Positions 57,140-64,000 of a stretch of 64,000 bases of DNA are shown here, in pieces; the first letter of the stretch is position 1, and each line of letters opens with the position of its first letter. The translations under genes were made by a program, and so were the position numbers. The stretch is taken from assembly GCA_029990175.1 (NCBI GenBank), contig JARKIP010000065.1, positions 2,174,501-2,238,500 of the forward strand, given 5' to 3'. A model generated the notes under the pieces. The model was not told the DNA's origin. It saw only the letters and a program-made list of their open reading frames with translations, and searched no databases. This DNA comes from Petunia secreta. Taxonomy: Eukaryota; Streptophyta; Magnoliopsida; Solanales; Solanaceae.

Positions 57140-60109
57140 TGAAACGACTAAACGACCTCGGTTAGTCGTTTCGGAAGTTAGGACTCCGATTGGCGTGCCG
57201 ATAATTTTAAAATATTCGTAATATCCATTAGGACTTGTCCGTAAAATTTGAGCTAAATCAGACCTCGTTTGGTAGGCACCGAAATAAGGTTTCAGTTTTT
57301 ATTATCAATAAATAGTAAAAAGAGATTTTCGAGCTCGATTATAGCAAATGAGCTCCGATTCGAAATCTGAAAGTTCCGTTAGGTTCGTATGATTATTTGT
57401 GACTTTTGTGAACTTTCGAAAGTGAATTTCGATGTTGTTCGGCTAGTTTCTGCTAAAATGCCGAAAGTTATATAATTTTACTTTTTCCTATTTAAATTAC
57501 CATCTTGAGTTTCGGGAACCCGATTTGAGATCCACCTTCATGGGTATTCTATATATATTTTATATAACTTGTATACAAAAGTTGGAATTATTTCGAATAT
57601 CATAGGATACCATTTTAATTTTTGTCGCGAAAAGAAAAGTGAAAGAAATAAAAGAAAAAGAAAATGAAAAGAAAGAACGAAAAGTCAAAAGTTAAGCGGT
57701 GGGGATATAAATCCCCCACCTTATCAATTCAAGTACAGAAACATAAGAACAAAAACAGAAACGTGAAATAGGGAAAACAGAAATAGAGCAGAGGAAAAAA
57801 TGGCAGAAAATAAGAAAAGAGCGGGGAAAATAGTAGAATATTTACCCCGAAACATTCAGGTAATGATCTTAATGCATTATTTGAGTTTATTACGTGCGTT
57901 TGAATATGTTTCAACAGTAAAACTTGGAATATTATACATCATTTTAATAAGTTCAATTAGTAGTTTAAAGGGTCAAATGGACCCCGATAATAAAATTGAT
58001 TATATATTCGTACTCAGTGAGTTATGGGCAACTTATAAATGTAATTTATTTAGGGTTTGGTTATGTGACCTTAAACCCTGTACATAGGCATGACCTGCGT
58101 ATTGCGTATGCGAATAGGGTATCAGGTTCCTAACCGGATTGCCCTAAGATGCGGGGAATGAAGACTTTAGCCTTATTTGATATAGTTTTCTGCTTATTGA
58201 ACATAGTGGGATCGTTTGGCAATGAATCCAAAGGACAAAGCGGTTATTGAGTGCCTGTGCTAACTTCGTAACAAGGTAAGTGTCTATATCCATTTCTTTG
58301 GAGGCACATCGCCTCGTGGATTTTCTACCACGTGATCCTTACGTGTGTAGCTGCCGATAGGCGTATTTTTTACGCCTTAGCTTTGGATTTACCTTGTATA
58401 TTATATGTTATGTCTTGTTGTTGGTATTGCATTGAGGATCTGAGCATTGTACTCTGGCTGTGAGTTGGCATCTACTTCCCGGCTGTCGAGAGTCCCGCGC
58501 CGGTGAAGAGTTATTATTGCATCACATTGCATTTATATGCATTATATGTGATTCATATGCATTATATTGCATATCATATTGAGGGGTAGGAGGATTCCGC
58601 TCCATTCTATCATATTGAGGGGTAGGAGGATTCCGCCCCAGGAGCAGGAGGATTCCGCTCCCTTCTATCGTATTGGGGGTAGGAGGATTCCGCCCCAGGA
58701 GCAGGAGGATTTCGCTCCATTCTATCATATTGGGGGTAGGAGGATTCCGCCCAGGAGCAGGAGAATTCCGCTCCATTCTATCATATTGAGGGGCAGGAGG
58801 ATTCCGCTCCATTCTATCATATTGCGGGGTAGGAGGATTCCGCCCCAGGAGCAGGAGGATTCCGCTCCATTCTATCATATTGGGGGTAGGAGGATTCTGC
58901 TCCAGGAGTAGGAGGATTCCGCTCCATTCTATCATATTGAGGGGTAGGAGGATTCCGCCCCAGGAGCATGAGGATTCCGCTCCATTCTATCATACTGGGG
59001 GTAGGAGGATTCCGCCCTCGGAGCTGGAGGATTCCGCTCCATTGCATCATATTGGCGGTAGGAGGATTCCGCCCTCGGAGCAGGAGGATTCCGCTCCATT
59101 GCATCATATTGAGGGTAGGAGGATTCCGCCCTCGGAGCAGGAGGATTCCGCAACATTCATTTGGCACATGTGACCCTTTGCATCATATTTCATTTCATCT
59201 TATTTCATTTCATTTCATTTCATACCATTGTGTAGACTTGTGGTACATAACTACTGTCATGCTTATACGTGCCTTGTTTATTTGTCTATATATTTCTGGC
59301 TCGTATTCTGGGTTGCGGGGATAGGGTTGTACGCTGCAATGGTATAAATATATGGATCGGGTTGCACGTCGCAGCAGTATAAATATATGGATCGGGTTGC
59401 ACGCCGCAACATGATGAATATATGGATCGGGTTGCACGCCGCTACAGGATGTACTTCTGATTGTTGACGTGTTCGGGATACCTATATGTTCTGGCTATCT
59501 TACGTTCCTGGTTGTTGATGAGTTTGTGATTCCATACGTGTTTCTTTTTATTATCTGGCTCTGCCTTTTCGTAATTTAAATAAGAGGAATTTGGTTTATT
59601 TGTTTCTTTTCTCCCTGGCTAGTTATCCTATTCTTTGAGGTGGCTAGTCTGCCCCACTAATTGAGTTCTTTTGACTCACCCTTGTTTGTTGTTTGTTTCT
59701 TATCTATCTTTTTCGTTTCGGCAGGTTCGCTCCAGGATTGAGTTCGCCACGTTGTGAAGGAGCGAAGATGACTCCAGCTGTCAGGGTGAGCCAGCTTTTA
59801 TTCCAGATGGCCACCAGTTTATTGGTTATAATTTCAGTTGCATTTTGCTCCCTTCAGGAGGTATCTGTCTTCTTTTGTACTCTTAGATGTCTAGTCTGGA
59901 TAGCCCTAAACCTAGTATGTTGGGTAGTCAGCTGTAATTTCTTTTGTACAGCTTAGAGGTATCAGTATGTCGGTATTTTTTTAAGTCTTGTTCTTATTTA
60001 TGAATGAATTATATTTATTCTCCTAATTTAACTGGTAAGGGTTCGCCCGACGGGTCTAGGGGAGGATGTCGGGTGCCCGCATGCCCTAGCCGGATTTCGG
60101 GTCATGTCA
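57140..60109 (+). repeat. LTR C, 5' LTR of a Gypsy element
   Basis: The LTR is 2970 bp, from TGAAACGAC at 57140 to GGGTCATGTCA at 60109, followed by a tRNA-Met-type primer site. A TATA-like GGGATATAAATCC lies near 57702-57714. A minisatellite occupies 58575-59160. The shared GACTCACC motif near 59674-59681 also occurs in LTR D and in the truncated LTR at 29055. It is about 90% identical, inverted, to LTR D in the stretch I compared (57880-58080 against 62660-62870). Confidence 0.85.
58575..59160. repeat. GAGGATTCCGC minisatellite in LTR C
   Basis: Units alternate between GGGTAGGAGGATTCCGCCCC, AGGAGCAGGAGGATTCCGCT and a CCATTCTATCATATTG spacer, with more than ten partial or full copies. The array is equivalent to the GCGGAATACTCCTGC array of LTR D (61885-62165) but about twice as long. 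Confidence 0.9.
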
Positions 60110-60111
60110 GT

Positions 60112-60123
60112 TGGTATCAGAGC
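60112..60123 (+). other. primer binding site (tRNA-Met type), element C
   Basis: TGGTATCAGAGC begins two bases after the LTR C end, which fixes LTR C as a 5' LTR on the plus strand. Confidence 0.88.
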
Positions 60124-60269
60124 CTGGTTTTGAATCTATCCATACTAAGACAATGTCTAGTAGAGTCTCGCTGATGGGTACGTAGACGTCCATACTTATC
60201 TACGAGGGGCTATGATGGCATTTAGAAAGTTTCACTTCTTTTCTTTTCTAGGATGCAAAAATATTTTTG

Positions 60270-61120
60270 TTAATTCCTTCATGGTAATTGTGAACCCTCG
60301 TGCGACAAATCAGCAAAAGGTATGAGTTCAAGACGAAGCAGTCTAGCATGGGGCTAGCACTGACGAAGCCTCGAGAGTGTTTTTATCGTGTTGACGACCT
60401 AGTTACCATGGCCCCAGTTGTACGAGCTTGCGATGGGTAAGGGAGCAGGGCCTTGTGGTTCCCTTGGCTCTCTACGATGCTATTACGAGAATTTTGGCGA
60501 TGCAGATACCGTAAGAACCTATTATTCGCTAGGCAGCTTATCTGATTGCCGCACATGCAGATGATCGGACTTAGAGAGCTCTTGTTCCAGTTCTTGATGT
60601 TGCCCCAGTAAAATATGTTCCACAGGCAGCATGTGTTGCACCACTATTTGTTCTGGCTGGTTAGCTAGCCGAGGTAACAGTTTTGTCCGAGTGCCCAAAG
60701 AGGTTGCATTATTTTACGTGGTTGAACCTTCTGAAATTCTTAAACAATGCATCAGATAAACCTCACGATTCTTTTTAAATAAAATTATGTCTGCGTATCC
60801 TTCAGGCTCTTGATTATATCGAGCGGTATGGTGTTGATTATTCTGCTTTCCAGTTTCAGGGGTCCAGCCTTGGATTGGTGGACCGCTCTCTTATTAACTA
60901 ACTTGGTTCGGTTTTCTTCTAGATTCGTGGAAAAGTTCCTTTTGAGTAACGAGCGAGATAAAAAGTGTTGCCAGTTTAAGTGGATTGGACAGGGTAGCCT
61001 GTCGCTTAGCCTGTTGGTGTTTCAGAATATGAGATTGAATTTTATAGAATGGCTGAATATGCATTAGAACTAGTCCATGAGCCTTTCGAGAGATTCAAAG
61101 ATTTATTGGTGACCTTTCTC
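60270..61120 (+). pseudogene. decayed gag of element C
   Basis: Fragments of a Del/Tekay-like Gag are visible in shifting frames. At 60840-61060 they include RGPALDWWTAL, RFVEKFLLSNERDKKCCQFK and, in another frame, sequence resembling the usual EYEMRF stretch. Earlier, 60290-60330 recalls an NPRATNQQ start. Several stops and shifts break it. It ends abruptly at 61120, where LTR D begins in the opposite orientation; TTCTC (61116-61120) is the candidate target duplication for that insertion. Confidence 0.65.
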
Positions 61121-63604
61121 TGACACGACCCAGAATCCGGTTAGGTCGTGCGGGCACCCGACATCTTCCCCTAGACCTGTCGGGCGAACCCTTACTAATT
61201 TAATTCGGAAAATAAATATAACAATTCATAAATAAGGACAAGAGTTAAAACAAAAACACAGACATACAGATACCTCTAGCTGTACAAAAGAAATTACAGC
61301 TGACTACCCGACATACTAGGTTTAGGGCTATCCAGACTAGACATCTAAGAGTACAGAAGAAGACAAATACCTCCTGAAGAGAGCAAAATGCAACTGAAAT
61401 AGTAAACATAAAATTGGTGGCCATCCGGAATAAATCTGGCTCACCCTGAGAGCTGAAGTCGTCTTCGCTCCTGAACAACGCGGCGAATTCAATCCTGGAG
61501 CGAACCTGCCGAAACAAAATAGATAGACAAGAAACAAACAACAAACAAGGGTGAGTCAAAAGGACTCAGTAAGTGGGGCAGACTAGCCACCTCAAAGAAT
61601 AGGATAGCTAGGCAGGGAGAAGAAACAGATAAATCAAATTTCTTTTATTTAAATTATACAAAGGCAGAGCCAGATAACAACCGGAAACACGTAAGAAACT
61701 TCTAAACTCAACCAAGGGTGCGTGGCAGAAACATATCAACAAATAAGCGATGCACATATAAGCAGAACAGTAGTCATGTACCGCAAGTCTACACAATAGT
61801 ATGAATTGAGATGAAATGAAATGAAGTGAGATGAAATGAAATGAAATGAAATATGATGTAAAGGGTCACATGTGCCCGTCGTCCCATCTCGAAGCGGAAT
61901 ACTCCTGCATTCGAGGGGAATCCAATCTGATAACCAACTGGAGCGGAATACTCCTGCTCCTGGGGCGGAATACTCCTGCACCCGATATAATATAAACCAG
62001 AGGCGGAATACTCCTACACTCTCTTGGGGCGGAATACTCCTGCACCCGATATAATATAATGGAGCGGAATACTCCTGCTCCTGGGGCGGAATACTCCTGC
62101 CCTCAATATGATACAATGGAGCGGAATACTCCTGCTCCTAGGGCGGAATACTCCTGCCCTCAATATGATATGCAATGTAATGCATATGAATGACATATAT
62201 TGCAGATGAATGCAATGTGATACAATAATAACCCTTCACCGGCGCGAGACTCTCATCGACAACCGGGAAGTAGATGCCAACTCACAGCCAGGGTACAATG
62301 CTCAAATCCTCATTGCAATACCAACAATATGACATAATATATAATATAAAATATAAATCCAAAGCTAAGGCGTAATGAGTACGCCTATCGGCAGCTACAC
62401 ACGTAAGGAACACGTGGTAGAAAATCCCCGAGGCCAGGTGCCTCCAAAGAAATGGATATAAACACTTGCCTCTTCCAAAAGTTAGCATTGCTAATCAATA
62501 ACCGCTTTTATCCTTTGGTTCCATTGCCAAACGATCCAACTGTGTTCAATAAGCAGAAAAATATATCACATTAGACTAAAGGCTTCATTTCTCACATCTT
62601 AGGGCAATCCAGGTAGGAACCTGATACCCTATTCGCATACGCAATACGCAGGCCAGGCCTATGAACAGGGTTTATGGTCACATAACCAAACCCTAAATAA
62701 ATTACATTTATAAGTTGCACATAACTCCCTGAGTATGAATATATAATTAATTTCATTATCAGGGTCCATTTGACCCGTTAAACTATTAATTGAACTTATT
62801 AAAACGATGTATAATATTTTAAATTTTACCGTTAAAACATATTCACACACACGTAATAAACTCAAATAATATATTAGAATCATTACCTGAATGTTTCAGG
62901 ATGAAAATGGTATTTTTCTCCGGTCCTTTTCTCATTTTCTGGCATTTTTCCACTGTATATTCTCGCGTTTCTCCATTTCTGTTCGTTTCACTTCTCTGCT
63001 TCTATTTTCGTATTACTACTACTACCACCTTGGTCCTTAGCTTAAAGCTAAGGACCCACCGCCTAACCTTAATTTTGTCTTTTTCTCTTTTTTTTTTTGT
63101 TTTCTTTTATTTTATTTTATTTTCTTAACGAAAATTAAAATAGTACCCCACGATATTCGAAATAATTCCAACTTTTGCATACGAGTTATACAAAATATAT
63201 GCAACATACTCACGAAGGCGGATTTCAAATCAGACTCCCGAAACTCAAGATGCGAATTTAAATGAAAAGAAGTCAAATTATTTAACTTTCGGCATTTTAG
63301 CGGAAACTAGCCGAACAACATCGAAATTCACTTTCGAAAGCTTACAAAAATAAAAAATAATCATACGAATCTAACGGCACTTTCAGATTTTGAATCGGAG
63401 CTCATTCGGCAAAAATCGAGCTCGAAAATCTTTTTAATATTTATTACCAATAAAAACTGAAACCTTCTTCCGATGCCTACCAAACGAGGCCTGATATAGC
63501 TCAAATTTTACAGACGGGTTCTAATGGACATTACGAATATTTTAAAATTATCGGCACGCCAATCGGAATCCTAACTTCCGAAACCACTGATCGAGGTCGT
63601 TTCA
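61121..63604 (-). repeat. LTR D, 3' LTR of a related Gypsy element in opposite orientation
   Basis: The LTR is 2484 bp. It starts TGAAACGACC at 63604 (minus) and ends GGTCGTGTCA at 61121. A purine-rich tract (AAGTGGAGGAGAA) precedes it, so it is a 3' LTR whose element continues past the right edge. It is of the same family as LTR C. The shorter length is largely due to a smaller minisatellite. Confidence 0.85.
61885..62165. repeat. GCGGAATACTCCTGC minisatellite in LTR D
   Basis: About nine copies of GCGGAATACTCCTGC are spaced by short linkers and ATATGATACAATG-like segments. Many units read GGAGCGGAATACTCCTGCTCC-like, partly self-complementary sequence. Confidence 0.9.
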
Positions 63605-64000
63605 TTCTCCTCCACTTAAACTCTCGTTCGTCCTCGAACGAGCCTAAATCTAAAGCAAGATTCACGCTGATAACATAAGAACTTGCACGACCTTCATAAA
63701 CTATCCCACGAAATTTTTTTCTCATGATTACAGAATCAGAATTATATTACGCACATCGTACTTTTGGAATAAAATATATCTGGATAATATGATAATACCA
63801 TTGCACAGCTTATTCTAACTAAGCTGATCCTTCCTCGATCACGGGAAGAGAGTTTTACATTTTCGAAGCAAAGATACACGGAAATTTGAATGGGTTAACA
63901 TGATTCAGCCGATAATTACCTCTTCGATATACCTTTCGATATAGAACAAATTGATGGAACTAGGAATTAGCTCACACTTGATGCAATAGGGGAAGCTTTT
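63605..64000 (-). mobile_element. 3' internal end of element D, running off the window
   Basis: The polypurine tract (63605-63617) and the preceding CGTTCGAGGACGAACGAGAG (minus, about 63622-63641) are the classic sequence before the 3' LTR in Del/Tekay-like Gypsy elements. The remainder is non-coding 3' UTR. Pol would lie beyond the window. Confidence 0.75.

Noticed and set aside
58522..59173. Frames with regular NPPTP/GRRIPP repeats on both strands
   Set aside because: They are direct translations of the LTR C minisatellite, open on both strands, with no start context or homologue.
60125..61120. A functional gag gene in element C
   Set aside because: Gag motifs appear in different frames with several stops, and the sequence is cut by LTR D.
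57846..62883. A 74-codon open frame with the same stop in LTR C (about 57863-58087) and LTR D (about 62883-62659)
   Set aside because: It aligns end to end, but by my count about 17 residues differ for roughly 22 base changes. Nearly all changes alter the protein, so there is no sign of coding constraint.
1..64000. tRNA or rRNA genes
   Set aside because: No cloverleaf-like A/B box pair or rRNA core was noticed. The tRNA-like matches are short primer binding sites only.

Overview
This is plant nuclear DNA, most likely from a nightshade relative (Solanaceae). The grounds are intron-containing genes with GT-AG borders, a fragment of the tRNA-derived SINE with a TTG-repeat tail that is common in Solanaceae, Solanaceae-style LTR retrotransposons, and long AAT microsatellites. 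The species cannot be named. All comparisons below were made by eye. Family names come from recognising motifs, not from a database search.

Bases 1-12440 are the gene-bearing part. The 3' end of an LTR retrotransposon fills the left edge (1 to about 1573). A two-exon minus-strand gene encodes a complete 54-residue RCI2/LTI6 (PMP3-family) membrane protein (2223-4290), with ABRE-like motifs upstream and a probable solo copia LTR in its intron. A second minus-strand gene encodes a 1590-residue PWWP-domain chromatin protein (6412-11184) with predicted introns in both UTRs. Two MITE-like elements and a SINE fragment lie around these genes.

Bases 12441-64000 are nested LTR retrotransposons with no host gene that I can support. 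(1) A 7468-bp CRM-like chromovirus (12446-19913, TSD AATGT) has LTRs about 98% identical but a broken gag-pol. (2) A 5081-bp relative (20683-25763, TSD CATCG) has lost the gag core, RT and integrase and carries an unrecognised reading frame. Both sit inside an older LTR, here called LTR1 (about 19916-28010). (3) LTR1 begins a chain LTR1-internal-LTR A1-internal-LTR A2 (19916-56983) of large, minus-oriented Ogre/Tat-like elements. These have LTRs of about 3 kb, a tRNA-Arg-type primer site, a DUF7745-like ORF1, tandem arrays and no gag-pol. (4) A very young 10.66-kb non-coding relative, element B (41249-51904, TSD GTGGC), is inserted at the third codon of ORF1 in the upper copy. (5) At the right end two related long-LTR Gypsy elements face each other: LTR C (57140-60109, plus strand) with decayed gag, interrupted by LTR D (61121-63604, minus strand).

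The two host genes show no functional link. The points I rate highest are the possible internal promoter (a 96-bp tandem array followed by a TATA box) before ORF1, the replaced pol region in the 5-kb element, the recombinant LTR chain, and the 2.5-kb inverted LTR pair.
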